Assembly (NCBI GenBank): GCA_021186555.1
Contig: JAJKFL010000003.1
Span: forward strand, 51,113,630-51,177,629
DNA length: 64,000 bases
Direction: 5' to 3'
Source of the DNA: Reticulitermes speratus
Taxonomy: Eukaryota > Arthropoda > Insecta > Blattodea > Rhinotermitidae
Shown: positions 32,066 through 43,909 of the stretch, piece by piece
Position numbering within the stretch: the first letter of the stretch is position 1
How the letters are laid out: each line of letters starts with the position of its first letter
Notes under the pieces: model-generated
The model's input: only the letters and a program-made list of their open reading frames with translations
What the model was told of the DNA's origin: nothing
Databases searched by the model: none
Made by a program: the position numbers and the translations under genes

Positions 32066-32679
32066 ACTTGTTGCTTGTCCTATAACTGTGATACAGCTGT
32101 GCTTTTAGGGCATTCAAACTACTGCTTACTCGTGCCCGCAAATTAAACGTAACCAAACGGGTCTCTGGGCTTGCCTGTAGGACGGGATGCACAGCCAACA
32201 GGAAATGAAGCTCTCCAATCCGGAATGCTGGAGTGTGCGCTATTGTCAAGTGAGAGAGGAAGTTGTGTCCGGGAACACCGTTCCTATTGGTAAAATTGCT
32301 TTAACTTTACACCCAGCACGTATTTTGTTAGACGGGTTGCAAACTTTATTAGTCTGCTGTCCTGAAGGGCCAGTATGTGAGTCTGCAGGGAATGCCGATA
32401 TATTACGTACATTTGAATTTCTCAACTGAAAAAAAGATGTTGTGAATTCCTTGTAGAAGAATATGCAACTCAAATATGGAGAAATAATGAAGTTGTCTGC
32501 TAACAAATTTTTTCTTGTGAAAAGTGGCATTTTAGAGCTGGTGAATGTAAAAGCTAGGTGACACCGTGTAATTTCATAAATAAATACGTATATTTGAAAC
32601 GAAACTGTTGATTCTTTCTTGCAGGTGTCAGGACAGTATCTACCTAAACGTTGCTACCTATATAACAAGCTGACCATAG
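32066..32679. other. Unassigned sequence
   Basis: An 80-codon plus frame at 32187-32429 has a protein-like composition but no recognised family. The opposite strand is also open, which argues against confident calling. Confidence 0.4.
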
Positions 32680-33039
32680 GGCCTCCTTTCAGAGTTTTCT
32701 TGGTCTGGAAGTGTGCATTCTGTAGTGGGTGACCAGTCCACTGACTGCATAAGTTCTACTCATCCTTATATGACTGCCAGAGCCATCTAGCAGTTAATCA
32801 GGAGACTTGGGTGAGAAATGGCCGCTGAATTTTGCTTACGAAACATTTATATTCATGCCCGTAAGGTTCTTTTACATGCCGTAAATCTACGACATGGGAC
32901 CGATGGCTTTACTTTCCCTCCGAAGGAAGTTGTGCTGCGGATTTTATCACCCTTAAAAATCCATCGACCTCGGCCGGGATTGAACCCGCAAACCTTGGGT
33001 CCAGTGGCGAGCACGCTAACCACTAGTCCACCGAGGGCG
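32680..33039 (-). mobile_element. SINE4 (tRNA-derived)
   Basis: This is a near full-length inverted copy. It runs from AAGTGTGCATTCTGTAGTGG, through TCTTTTACATGCCGTAAATC, to the tRNA-like head complement. The B-box complement is GGGATTGAACCC and the A-box complement is CGCTAACCACTAGTCCACCG. The acceptor-stem-like CCGAGGGC end is present. Confidence 0.92.
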
Positions 33040-33428
33040 ACAAATATTATTGTACTTCTATAATATTAGCTAACTGCATCAACATAAACATAGAACATAT
33101 TATCTCCTACCAAATGATTGAATATTCTTCCGGACTATATCGTCTGATAGGAAGAGAGAAGGCACGGAAATTTCTTCCGAGAACTTCCTCCCCTGCTGAA
33201 TTCTTCTGTTTCTTACTGCCCACAGCTGATTAGTGTTATCACCCATCATTCAGCCTTAACAGACTACAGCTTGAGCTCATTTATCAATAGGTGTTAGCAA
33301 GTTTTTAATAAAACACAGTGGACGTCACCATTCAAGGTCATTTTTAAGTCGACACTACAGTGTCAACTTTTGCCGACAAATGTGCTTTAGATAGCAGCTA
33401 CGTAAAGGACATATAGCACCTTAATATA
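33040..33428. other. Unassigned sequence
   Basis: I recognise no gene or repeat here. Confidence 0.4.
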
Positions 33429-33509
33429 CAGGGCATACACAAAAGAATGGTGCTGGTTTAATAGTGAACACTATTAAAACCGCACCATTCTTTTGTGGTG
33501 TATGCCCTG
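33429..33509. mobile_element. 81-bp palindromic MITE (copy 1)
   Basis: An almost perfect palindrome: CAGGGCATACACAAAAGAAT and its complement enclose AATAGTGAACACTATT. TA-rich flanks suggest a TA target. A second copy is at 43910-43987. There is no room for coding. Confidence 0.85.
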
Positions 33510-34303
33510 TATATACAGTTGTCTTGAATAACTTTTAAAGTTAAGTATTTTGGGTATTTTAATTAATCTTGTTATAATTTCCTCTTGACATTTCAACGGT
33601 CTTCATAGTAGTTACTAATAAATGCCATTGGTAACTTCCACTGGAATAGAACCTAAGTCTACCCTATAATCTCCTATTATATCCCGTAATAGTCTATGTT
33701 CAGCGTAACTCTAATGGATAAAATGAACATTACAGAAGGCAACTCACAAGTTTGTGAATCCATTCACTAAGTAGGACTGTACTAGCAATGTTCTAATTTG
33801 AAGAGAATAGTAGTTGAGTTAAGGCTGTAACGGATTAGAAAGGATTTCCTCCTCATGAAGTTGGCTTCTCTGGATGTCCATATCCTTCTTTTGATGTCTG
33901 CGTGAAGCGGAATGGAAGGGCGGAGATGATTTATGGAAATTATAAGCTTGCCGAACAAGAGACTGAAACATTTACAATGATGCAAGAGTCCTCATGATAA
34001 ATTCTCTTCAGAGATTTGGGTCTCCACTTCAGAATATGTTGCGTACGTCTGAGAGTGGATACGCACTGCAGGCAAAAACAGATCAATCTGTTTCAAGAGG
34101 GTTGCTAAAGTTTAAAGAAAGCTAATTCAATTTTGAAGATTAACCAACTGTTTTGGAAAAATTCGTAGTTTTATATCTGACTACACGACGTTCGTATTCC
34201 AGAAAACAGCGATGTTTGGATACTTCTTCACTTATCTATTTGTACTCTTCCAGCAAATCTATTACACAAAAATCAACAAATTTGTGCGGCCCAAAATTTG
34301 AAG

Positions 34304-34305
<2 letters not shown>
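33510..34305. other. Unassigned sequence
   Basis: I recognise no gene or repeat here. Confidence 0.4.

Positions 34306-34342
<37 letters not shown>
34306..34342. repeat. (TA)n microsatellite
   Basis: A run of about 17 TA dinucleotides. Confidence 0.95.
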
Positions 34343-34346
<4 letters not shown>

Positions 34347-34410
34347 CCTATAGTGAAAATTTACAAAAAGGCAAAATTGTCTCCTATATGCTATGAATAC
34401 ACCTAGGCGG

Positions 34411-34739
34411 AGTACAGGTACAGTTCCAATAAGTCTCTATCTCGACGCTAGGGCATAGGTATAGTTCCAATGAGTCTCTATCTCGACGCTAGAGCACAGG
34501 TACAGTTCCAATAAGTCTCTATCTCGACGCTAGGGCACAGGTATAGTTCCAATGAGTCTCTATCTCGACGCTAAAGCACAGGTACAGTTCCAATAAGTCT
34601 CTATCTCGATGCTAGGGCACAGGTATAGTTCCAATGAGTCTCTATCTCGACGCTAGAGCACAGGTATAGTTCCAATGAGTCTCTATCTCGACGCTAGAGC
34701 ACAGGTATAGTTCCAATGAGTCTCTATCTCGACACTAGA
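34411..34739. repeat. 41-bp tandem array, 8 copies
   Basis: The unit contains AGTTCCAATGAGTCTCTATC. Early copies alternate between CAGTTCCAATAAG and TAGTTCCAATGAG, giving an 82-bp dimer, while the last three are all of the second type. There is no frame. Confidence 0.95.
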
Positions 34740-34849
34740 GGAATGTGAATGATCAACTTATGCCCCTTCGGCGTTACCCACAGGAGAAAACCCTGGTATC
34801 CATTAAAGTAGACAGATTCACAATATAAGTTACATAGAGGTACGGTGAT

Positions 34850-34995
34850 TTTTCGGCCACCTTCTTGTTTTTAAAGTCTATTGCCATGTAAACAAAAGCT
34901 CGCCACTTGTCCATATCTTGGGCCAGGTAAATCCAATTTACACCTTCGTAACACATATGTAATATTACCCTTCTTTCTATGTGCATCTCCCCACG
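34850..34995 (-). mobile_element. Degenerate LINE-A coding fragment
   Basis: The minus strand reads CYEGVNWIYLAQDMDKWRAF then VYMAIDF. This matches the LINE-A tail order ([16 protein letters not shown], VNxAMN). The 70-codon frame here is therefore a transposon relic. Confidence 0.7.
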
Positions 34996-35246
34996 CTATC
35001 TTTCATTCTGTTCACCAGACTAACAAGTGTTGTATGGATATCTCACACACCGCATTACAGCTATAAGTTCCGACCATCTCCAACCCTTGACTTGACCATC
35101 CCAATTAAACTCTGTGGAAAGATAAAATTATAAAATTGAATTATACACTTTTTATATTACAATATTCAAGGTCAGATGCTCGCCTAGGTAATCTGTTACA
35201 GCTAAATGCAACAATTGTAACAACATTTAGATCTTCCAACCCAACG

Positions 35247-35521
35247 GCCGATCCCAGTGGCAGCGCGGTCTAAGGCGTGGGTCTACGGCCGCTCGCTTAC
35301 TAGGATCGTGGGTCTGAATCCCACCGGAGGCATGGATGTCTGTCTCTTGTGAGTGTTGTGTGTTGTCAGGTAGAGGTCTCTGCGACGAGCTGATCCCTCG
35401 TCCAGAGGAGTCCTACCGACTGTGGTGTGTCTCAAATGTGTGTGACCATGAAACCTCGACGAAACGAGGAGGCCCAAGCCCATATAAGGCTGTCGAGCCA
35501 TACAAAACAAAAAAAAAAAGC
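35247..35521 (+). mobile_element. SINE1 (tRNA-Leu-derived) with short TSD
   Basis: CCAACGG occurs at 35241-35247 and 35523-35529. Head GCCGATCCCAGTGGCAGCGC, B-box-like GGGTCTGAATCCCACC (one change from the consensus), full body, end GCTGTCGAGCCATAC plus an A-rich tail. Confidence 0.93.
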
Positions 35522-35529
35522 CCCAACGG

Positions 35530-36357
35530 TTCATTAAATAGAATGACTAAATCTACGGACTTAATTACTAAGCAATCTGGGCTCCATTTCAGGCGGAGAC
35601 AAGTATTTTCCCCGTCCCCACAGCATCCAGACTGTCTCGGTGTGTCCATTCTGATATCAACACCTTCTGGGATATGAAACCGAAAACTTTACTGCACCGC
35701 CAGATGAGGTCAAGAATAAAGGCACCTCCACACAAATTGTGTTTGTCTACAGGCCTACTTGTAATTTATTTTCATAAACAAATGTTTTTTCCTTATAAAC
35801 ACTGGCTTCGTCCTCCCATATACGACGTTCTTCAAACGGCTGCTTCAAATCCTCCAGCAATTTCGTGACAAACAGAGACGCAAAGAATTATGGTACATGC
35901 ATCATAGAAGACCACAAGTTTGAGGTTTTCTTAGGATTGTCGTCCCAGCTGGCTGCATCTGCTTCTCCACAAGATTCGACCGACAAGGATCTCTAATCCC
36001 CTTCCTGGTTCCAGTTGTTTGTACTAGGTCTTGGCCACGACCAGCCTCTCGTCCTTGTATTACACCCCAAGCACTTCACATGTCAAGCTAATAAACTCAA
36101 CAACTAACAACTGTGTAAGCACTGTCACAACCAGATGGTTCCAACATGTACACAGTCATAATCTACCACATTTTCTGAGTTATTATCCAGACATAATTAA
36201 TACGGTGTTAGCAGAAGCAGAAGTGTCGAAACCCCTAATATCACAGCTTAGCACCACCACAATCCTCAAAATACACCTCCCTCTTCTTTCTCGCTCCTAC
36301 AACCGCAAGAATTTGAAGAGGTCTCCCATTGAAATTCTGTCCGCATTTATTTTCTCC
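35530..36357. other. Unassigned sequence
   Basis: The 151-codon plus frame at 36031-36486 runs into SINE4. Its first part has no recognised family. Confidence 0.4.
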
Positions 36358-36738
36358 GCCCTCGGTGGACTAGTGGTTAGCGTGCTCGCCACTGGACCCA
36401 AGGTTCGCGGGTTCGATCCCGACCGAGGGCCATGGATTTTTAAGGGTGATAAAAAAAAAAGTAAAGCCGTCGGTCCCATGTCGTAGATTTACGGCATGTA
36501 AAAGAACCTTACGGGCATGAATAGAACCAGTAATGTCCAAAAGCAAAATTCAAGTCTCCTGACTGCCTGCCAGATGGCTCTGGCAGTCTCATCAGGATTG
36601 AGCAAAAACTTGTGCGGTCAGTGAACCGGTCACTCACTACAGAATGCACACTTACCGACTAGGAAAACCTTCGGGATAAAATCCCAAAAAGAAGGAGGCT
36701 TTGGCCCACCTCGGGCTGTAACGCTGTGGAAGAAGAAG
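36358..36738 (+). mobile_element. SINE4 (tRNA-derived), full length
   Basis: The head folds like a tRNA, with acceptor-like arms GCCCTCGG and CCGAGGGC, A box TGGACTAGTGG and B box GGGTTCGATCCC. The body has GGATTTTTAAGGGTGATAAA, TACGGCATGTAAAAGAACC and CAGAATGCACACTTACCG. It ends CTGTAACGCTGTGGAAGAAG in a GAA repeat. This is the reference copy for SINE4 in this window. Confidence 0.95.
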
Positions 36739-37187
36739 AATCTAGTTACGAGTCCAGCTCAGCGTTTCTTCCAAGTTTTCGCTTAATCACTCGCACAAAT
36801 CGTCGCATCTCTCAACACGAATATTTCAAGCTTTCATTTGTTATCTTTTTTCGGCACACATATCACCCAGACGCCTGCAACTTAAACTTAATTCAAAATC
36901 ATGACATAGTAACATATCTTATCCGTAACCTTCATTATTAACATTAAATTACTACATATTTCAATCCTTTGACCATTATCAGAGAACTCGTATTGTAGCG
37001 AATGTTGGCAAGTGATTCGAATGCGTCTGCTGCCTCCATTTTCATCATTAAGGCGGTTCTTCTACCATGAAGATGCACACAGCGAACTTCTCCTTAACAT
37101 CAGTGAATTTCTGTCTCATTACGTGGTGTCACATCCCACAACCCAGTTTTCTCCACTTCTTTCATTCGATCTCACATTTCTTAAACC
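36739..37187. other. Unassigned sequence
   Basis: I recognise no gene or repeat here. Confidence 0.4.
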
Positions 37188-37680
37188 AACAAAATGCACA
37201 TTTCTTATTTATTATACAATACAATTTTTTACAGTAAAAGCAGTCCAACATGTTTCGGTTCCCTATTTTGGGACCGTCATCAGGAGCACATATCGTGAAT
37301 TACATAAAATCACAGATCAACAAATAATGGTACATATTAAAACTTCAAGAGGTAAAATATAGGTGTTGTATTTGCCTGTGGAAGGCTAGCTTTCCACAGG
37401 TAAACACAAAGTCTAATAAACAGCGGACCAACAAAAAACGACTGAGAAAAACCTACAATTTACCTCTTGAACTTTTAATATGTACCATCATTTGTTGATT
37501 TGAGATTCTGTGTAATTCACGATATGGGTACCTGATGATGGTCCCAAAATAGGGAATCGAAACATGTTGGACTGATTTTACTGTAAAAAAAAAATTGCAT
37601 TGTATAAGAAATAAGAAGTGTGCATTTTGTTTCTTGAAGAAATGTGTGATCGAATGAAAATGCACGGTATGAATAATATA
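37188..37680. mobile_element. Foldback element with two hammerhead-like arms (copy 6)
   Basis: Arms about 37188-37365 and 37449-37636 pair over most of their length, including ATTTTTTACAGTAAAA and CTTCAAGAGGTAAA with complements. The spacer holds a small hairpin (GGAAAGCTAGCTTTCC). The right arm is followed by ATGCACGGTATGAATAATAT at about 37660, the end motif shared with other foldbacks. Both arms contain hammerhead-like cores. Confidence 0.65.
37241..37292 (-). ncRNA. Hammerhead-like motif (left arm)
   Basis: Minus strand: CUGAUGA, extra C, stem II GGUCCC..GGGAACC, GAAAC, loop AU, GU, U, then GGA. Stem II is longer and of different sequence from the 17-kb and 25-kb copies but still pairs. 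Stem I is weak here. The right arm (37526-37575, +) has CUGAUGA, U, GGUCCC..GGGAAUC. Confidence 0.4.
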
Positions 37681-38459
37681 AACTTCTTTCTTCAAGTAAG
37701 AAACTGTTCTATTCCTGTAAAATACAGCAGTCAAAAGTCTTCCTTACAGGACGTTATATCTCGGAACGTTGACACTACAATACCGGCATAAGAAAACTGC
37801 CCACTGGTGTCCTCTTCTGTTCCTATTCGCAACTACGTGCTAACGTATCAGTTATTATACAAACAAAGTAACTCTGTCATATAACGGCGTTAACGTTATA
37901 TTCACGCGCAAATCCACGGAGTCTTTCATAAGAAGTTTTTTAATTAATTAAAGGTTTTTATCCAACTTACAATACAAGCCTGCCATCTGGTGGGGCTATC
38001 GTCAGTAACTCTGATTTTTTTATTTGGCTTCGATGCAGACGAAGTGCGACTCCACCACTCCACGGGTACCTGTGGTGTGATTTCACCACAAACCACGCTC
38101 TACGGTAACCATGCAAACCCGGCAAATATGGTAAATATAGAGTAACTCAATAAAAAACCAGGTAAAACCATGGAGAAAAAAATGTGACCCGTTCATTCAC
38201 AAAAAAAGGGTAATATACAAAGGTATAAAAACCTAAACCCAACACGAAGACTAACCGAAAATTTGTACTGCCTAAACATATCTGTGTCACTCCAGTGACG
38301 TCTGTATTTGTCAAAGCAGCTGACTTAAATGAAAGGGGAGGGCATTTTCCAGGAATCACTGTTTTCGAATCGCTTAATTCCGCTTAAATTAAGGTGAAGT
38401 TTTCTTGCTGCGTTTTGCAGTGGAGCTAAGTTGTGTTAAGTGTATACAGACCTTGAGAC
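37681..38459. other. Unassigned sequence
   Basis: I recognise no gene or repeat here. Confidence 0.4.
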
Positions 38460-39065
38460 TGTTATTATTATTTATTATTATTAAAAAAAGAGCTTTATTA
38501 ATTCTATTCACTGTGTAATACAATTTGACAATATCAGCTGTACCACCAAACCAGCTGCAGTCCCATCACATGAGAGGTCAAGCCCCTCCTTTAGACCTAG
38601 GTTCCAATTACTTGAACGGTCGTTGTAGTAGTGAAAAATTTGAAAGCATATAAAAAACACTACCATCCTTTCAGATCTGCTACAGCAGACAATGCTTGGG
38701 GCGTTTGTGTTTGTACCTCCTGTACGACGTGTTCAGCTCCTGAAGTGTGTATCTTCCAATGGACCGTACCAACGGATTTGGGTGTTCGGTACACTTATTA
38801 TACTTTCCGCCAAGCGCCTACAGTAAGACTGGATGGTTTCCATCTCCAAGGTCGATCGTAGCCTGTCTAGTGGAGTTCCGCGTGGGGCGCATGCCACCAC
38901 TCGTAGACATTTGTTCTGTACCACTTCCATTTGCCGGTACGACGAATTACTCATGGAGCACCATATTTGGGCAGCATATGTTAGCATCGGCCGGATGACC
39001 GCTTTGTTTGAGACTGTTTAGTGTCTTAGGTCAAACGCGGGAAAGAAGCCTGGTGCAAGAAACAT
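38460..39065 (-). mobile_element. Jockey-like LINE, 5'-truncated
   Basis: The minus strand encodes AVIRPMLTYAAQIW, VVQNKCLRVVACAPRGTPLD and an RLAESIISVPNTQIRWYGPL block. This is the region after the reverse-transcriptase catalytic centre typical of Jockey-clade ORF2 (LTYAxxxW, QNKxLRxxxxAPRxTP). The frame ends at 38733. About 250 bp of 3' UTR follow, with an AATAAAG signal and an (AATAATA)n-like tail at 38460-38490. Catalytic YADD is not in the copy. Confidence 0.85.
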
Positions 39066-39384
39066 ATTCAGCTCAACGACTTTGTAAAGCTTTAAAATTC
39101 CAGACGTCAAGTTTGTACGGCCTGCATATTGACACTATGAGCCCTTGAGGAAATCCACTTGTTGGTTGGGTCAGGCACTCGGGTTTGGCGCAAGGGATTG
39201 GAGGAAGGTTGGGGGGTTGCTTTGACGAACAGCAGATGTGGCAATGTTTGATCCCGTTTTGACATACAATGGCTTCGCGCTCCTTGTCCTCGTGGATAAA
39301 AGATGCACAAAATGCATCTGCTATCAGTGTTACAGCTTCCAGGGAGTGTTTCATAATTTTGGCTGCAGTCATTGTTTAGGCGCG
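39066..39384. other. Unassigned sequence
   Basis: Two overlapping minus frames of about 100 codons have no recognised family. They might be worn LINE sequence upstream of the Jockey-like fragment. Confidence 0.35.
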
Positions 39385-39605
39385 TTCGCAAAATTGCGAA
39401 AAGCGACAATTACCAGCGTCATGTCTGTATGCCTCTCCGTCTGTCAGCGTGGAACAACTCGGCTTCCACTGGACGAATTTTCATGAAATTTGATATTTGT
39501 GTATTTTTCGAAAATCTGTCCATTAAATTCAAGACTCATTAAATTCTGACAAGAATAACGAATACTTTATTTGAAGACCCATGTACATCTATGACAGTAC
39601 ATCGC
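39385..39605 (+). repeat. Dispersed repeat shared with 26.29-26.50 kb
   Basis: GCAAAATTGCGAAAAGCGAC, TTTTCATGAAATTTGATA and TTTTTCGAAAATCTGTCC match the 26-kb copy in inverted orientation. No frame or ends are recognised. Confidence 0.7.
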
Positions 39606-39919
39606 TGAATTTTTTAAAATTATTTATAGAATATTACAATTTACAGTATTTACAGCATACAAGGAAAAAATTACAAAAATTGTTCCGATAACTAATTTAA
39701 CTAAAATGGGTACATGAAACAAAAGTTATAAATAGCGAAAAATAAAAATAATGTTAGTGAAAAGGACTCAAAAAAAACACAATGCCTGATGGTGAGCTGG
39801 GCTGAATTCTTCTTAAAGGTCAGTGCAAGGAAAAGTAAACATTATTATGGACTACTTTTATTCAATTTGCAGACATTTTCTTGTGTTCAACACGCCACGA
39901 AGTTCTGTTTCTTAAGGCC

Positions 39920-40690
39920 TTCTCTCTTCTGGAACGTTACGCAGCGTAGATTGGTAGTTAGTAACCGACGTTTCGAGTGCTTGACCTTTGAAGTTGGGAT
40001 CGATAATTTGACCCGAAACGCCAGTAACTAAATCTTCAAGGGTGCTTGATCCTTGAAGATGGGATCAATAGTTTACCCCGAAACGCCAGTAACTAATCTT
40101 CAAGAGTGCTTGATCCTTGAAGATGGGATTGATAATTTGCCCCGAAACGCCAGTAACTAAATCGTCAAGGGTGCTTGATCCTTGAAGATGGGATCGATAG
40201 TTTGTCCCGAAACGCCAGTAACTAAATCTTCAAGGGTGCTTGATCCTTGAAGATGGGATTGATAATTTGCCCCGAAACGCCAGTAACTAAATCGTCAAGG
40301 GTGCTTGATCCTTGAAGATGGGATCGATAGTTTGCCCCGAAACGCCAGTAACTAAATCTTCAAGGGTGCTTGATCCTTGAAGATGGGATCGATAGTTTGC
40401 CCCGAAACGCCAGTAACTAAATCTTCAAGGGTGCTTGATCCTTGAAGATGGGATTGATAATTTGCCCCGAAACGCCAGTAACTAAATCGTCAAGGGTGCT
40501 TGATCCTTGAAGATGGGATCGATAGTTTGTCCCGAAACGCCAGTAACTAAATCTTCAAGGGTGCTTGATCCTTGAAGATGGGACCGATAGGTTGTCCCAA
40601 AACATCGGTAACTAACAATCTACGCTGCGTAACATCTCAGAAGAGCGAAGATCTCATTTACACCGCAGCGGAAGCCTGAAATCACGCGTA
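39920..40690. mobile_element. Foldback element containing a ribozyme-like tandem array (copy 7)
   Basis: The left end has TCTCTTCTGGAACGTTACGC then AGCGTAGATTGGTAGTTAG. The right end has the inverted AACTAACAATCTACGCTGCG then TAACATCTCAGAAGAGCGAA. The same ends occur at 50.43-50.67 kb and singly at 45.05 and 8.93 kb. The interior is a tandem array of 65-bp units. There is no protein. Confidence 0.75.
39985..40610 (+). repeat. 65-bp tandem array, about 9-10 copies, each with a hammerhead-like core
   Basis: The unit runs GGGTGCTTGATCCTTGAAGA, then a GGGATCGATAGTTTGCCCC block, then GAAACGCCAGTAACTAAATC. Each monomer reads (C)UUGAAGA, U, GGG..CCC, GAAAC, loop GCCA, GU, A. C3 is replaced by U. 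Between cores, ATCTTCAAGG and CCTTGAAGAT can form an alternative hairpin. Copies alternate loosely between GATCGATAG and GATTGATAA forms. Confidence 0.9.
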
Positions 40691-41569
40691 TAGTGTAGTC
40701 GATATCCTGACACATTATTCCTTTAAGATCTAGTATAGCATTATCCTAATATCTACTCATGTCTTCGGGGCGCGCCCCTACATTCGGACGCTCAACTCAG
40801 AACAATATTCTAATTACCGCCATGCAGCAGAGCTCTTCTGGATAAGCTAATCGTCGTAGAGGTTGTCAAAATTTGCTGGGTAATCCGTAAGTAGATTATA
40901 GTCTCCACTGCTTTATTGGATTATCTGAAGTAGGCAGGAATTGCTGCTTGTCAGCGTAAGGAAACAAACAAAAACATGGACAAACTCAACTTGTTTCCTA
41001 GTGACAGGTTTCTTTAAATACGGAATACCTGTCACTGAAAGTGTGCCACTCCTAACAACGGAAAAGCAAAATGAAAGAAATAAGGGCTTGAAGGGGGGTG
41101 GTGGGGGTAATGGAGGAAGTCTAATCCGTATTTTCATTTGTCAGAAGACCTTACTGAAAGCATCTTAGCTGGCCTGCCAGGAAGTCTTCTTCACAAACAT
41201 TTTCTCTTCTATCCTAAACCCCTTGTTAGCTTGCAAGCGGTCGCCACCCTGACGAAAGTCCCGACTGTTTTGATTCCATTAGCTCTCATTATTTGTGCTG
41301 TGTTCCGGCCCGGAAGGTGTTATCTGAGGAGAGCAGGACGAAGCTTGGGGCAGAAGGAAGCCAGAATGTAGACGAAGGGGAAGAAGACTATTGGAGAATC
41401 GAGAGGGGGGGAAAATTTGTAATAACTTATAAATAATTTAAGTGTGTCATGTATAGAATGGAAGAATACGGGACCAGCCAACGCTTTGTCATGAACAAGA
41501 ACGGTCCTTATAGAAGGCCGAAACATTTCTATAGGTTGGCAATGGAACTGACGTAGGGCTGCCAATAAA
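40691..41569. other. Unassigned sequence
   Basis: I recognise no gene or repeat here. GAAGGCCGAAACATTTCTATAG near 41505 resembles half of a hammerhead-like arm. Confidence 0.4.
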
Positions 41570-41750
41570 TACCCATACTTAAAGGCGTGAAGAAATTTTA
41601 TTGAAAGAGTTAAAGGGGAAAGACCTCATGTAAAGCCTAAACACAGGTGGGAAGGTAATATTAAAATGAATCTTAGGTAAAAAAGGATGTTACGTTGTGA
41701 ATAAGATTCAACAGAAGTTTACGGTTCTCAGGGATGTGACAAAAAAGCAA
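41570..41750 (+). mobile_element. Degenerate LINE-A-type coding fragment
   Basis: The forward translation gives RPHVKPKHRWEGNIKMNLR. This matches the GRPRRRWEDNIKMDLRE landmark of LINE tails, followed by stops. Confidence 0.6.
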
Positions 41751-41932
41751 GTTCATACATAACTGCCACCATTTCCTAAGAAAATTCTCTACATCCTCAG
41801 ATTTGGGAACACAGACATAGAAGGGTAGCTCTATTAAAATTAAAATGGAGCTTAAAATTACGGTCTTTGGAAGTGAATCACATTCACATAAATTGTACTT
41901 TCTTCCAGGATGTGTCACGGTGTAATTTGATA

Positions 41933-41972
41933 TATATATATGTGTGTGTGTGTTTGTTTGTGTGTGCGCGCG
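41933..41972. repeat. (TA)n(TG)n(CG)n microsatellite
   Basis: TATATATATG, then GTGTGTGTGTG, then GCGCGCG. Confidence 0.9.
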
Positions 41973-42189
41973 CCAACGGGTCGAAGGAATATATTGCCTC
42001 CATCTTCAGTGTAGAAGGCTCTTGTCAGGCATTAACGTAAATTTTCTTTCTACAGAATCGGAAAGTTTTTACATTACTTAAGCTAAGAGAAGACGTCTGT
42101 TGCAGACAAGTAAAGGTCCGCAATGAAACGGACCAGTCATTAGTAAATTAGTTTAAAAATCACTTCTAAGAAAAACATTGAATACTTTA

Positions 42190-42600
42190 CTGTTCATTAT
42201 TCTGTAGTCTGTCTTACGACAGGTCCGTAGCCTCTTCCAAAGCGAATTCTCCACAGGGGGCGATCTAGTGCTTCCTCTTTCAATTCCCAGTATCTTCTCT
42301 TTTCCTTAAGGTCATCCAGTAGCTGATTACGTCTTCTTCCTCGTCTTCCCGTCATTTCTATCCTTCCCTCTAACTTTCCTTCAATCACGTGTTTCAGAAG
42401 GCAGTTTCTACGCAAGATGTGACCAATCCAGTTAGCCTTTCTTCTTTTTATTGTATGTACGATATTCCTCTCCTCCTCGACTCTGTAATATTTCATTTCT
42501 CACATGATCGATCCAAATGATCTTCTCCATTCTTCTCCAAACACCACATTTCAAAACTTCCCAGGTATTTCTGATCTACTTTCCGAAGTGTCCACCTTTC
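42190..42600 (-). mobile_element. LINE-B C-terminal coding end
   Basis: The minus strand has a 99-codon frame with ANWIGHILRRNCLLKHVIEG, MTGRRGRRRNQLLDDLKEKR and EALDRPLWRIRFGRGYGPVV. Upstream, in other frames, are FEMWC and a LDRSCEK-like block, so the copy is at least once frameshifted. It is the C-terminal tail of a LINE ORF2. It is the longest LINE-B copy without an insertion in the window. Confidence 0.85.
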
Positions 42601-43909
42601 ACTATATTTACAATTTACTATAATTGTACTATAAATACGAAAGGACTCAAGTCAGAGCACACACAACAATGAACAGTTTTCCATCTCTGCAGTATGTCCC
42701 GCGGCTAACACTTTATCATCGTCAACAATTTACTTATGACATGGACATAAATCTTGGCAATCATATATTTGCTTTTTTACGCTCTTTAATAATTTTAAGG
42801 TTTTCATACAAACAATACGTAGAAATTAGCTTCCCCAAGTAAACAAAATTTTTCTCCATTTCTATGCTGTTTAGGTACAGTATATGTTCCTGACTGCACT
42901 GTTACATTGTTGTTGTCAGGTATTGTATATATTTTTTGGATAGTAAATAAAGCTGTATATTTGGTCTTGTTATTTCTATTTGGCGTACGCACTCACCTAC
43001 CAAATTACAACATGGTTGCGTAACCAACACAATATACAACTTAAAGCAAGCAAACATAAAAATTTTGTTTCATTACGTCACTTGCCGAGGCGAAAGTTGA
43101 ATCTGATGCCAGCAGTCAATAACAGCTCCATTCTTACATAAAATAAGTCATGTCATCTCTATTACCAACAGAAGTCATTTGCGGGTGCTTAGAAGAACAA
43201 TCCTGTTTATCCTACCACTAAACAAAGCCTACAAAGAGATGTTGAAAAAATATGGAATTACTGGCAACTGAGGAATACAAGGCACATAAATGCCAATGTT
43301 CTTATAACTTCAATGTTTTAAGTACGAAGAGGTGAGTACAATAAACTTCGTGCAAAAAAAATACTTTGAAACTACATAAATTTAAAATCGCCATTAAGTA
43401 CAGTGGTACGAAAAATTTAACACTCCTAAATTGATAATAAATGCATGAAAATATGAACCAATAGAACAGGAACAAAATAACATTCAGTAGAACTAGTCGG
43501 AGATGTAAAGTTGAAAGAAAAAGGATCTAAAATAAATATGATAAGGAATGCGCACTGGACTGATCTGGGTTGACTAAGTTCCAGTGGCTGGTTCTTTTAT
43601 TCTTGGTAATGGAACTCTAAGTTACATAGAACGGAGAGTTTGTTAACTACCTAAGCAACCACTAGTTTCTGGAGAATAACTTTGCTTCATGGCGATATTA
43701 TTAAAGGAGATACAACAGTACGAAAAGGAATTTATATTTTCAAGACTTTATAAACCAAATAATGCATTGGGTTAGCAGTAACTTATAACAGGAGGAGAAC
43801 GAAAAAGTTAAATGAAACAAATGTTGCGGGAAATTGCTTTTTTTGGGATCAGACAGTGTGTTTCTCTGAAACGTCGATAAATTTCTAGCAGACTAAACGG
43901 CGTCAAATA
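42601..43909. other. Unassigned AT-rich sequence
   Basis: I recognise no gene or repeat. TTTCTCTGAAACGTCGATAA at 43861 looks like a worn half of the foldback family. Confidence 0.4.
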
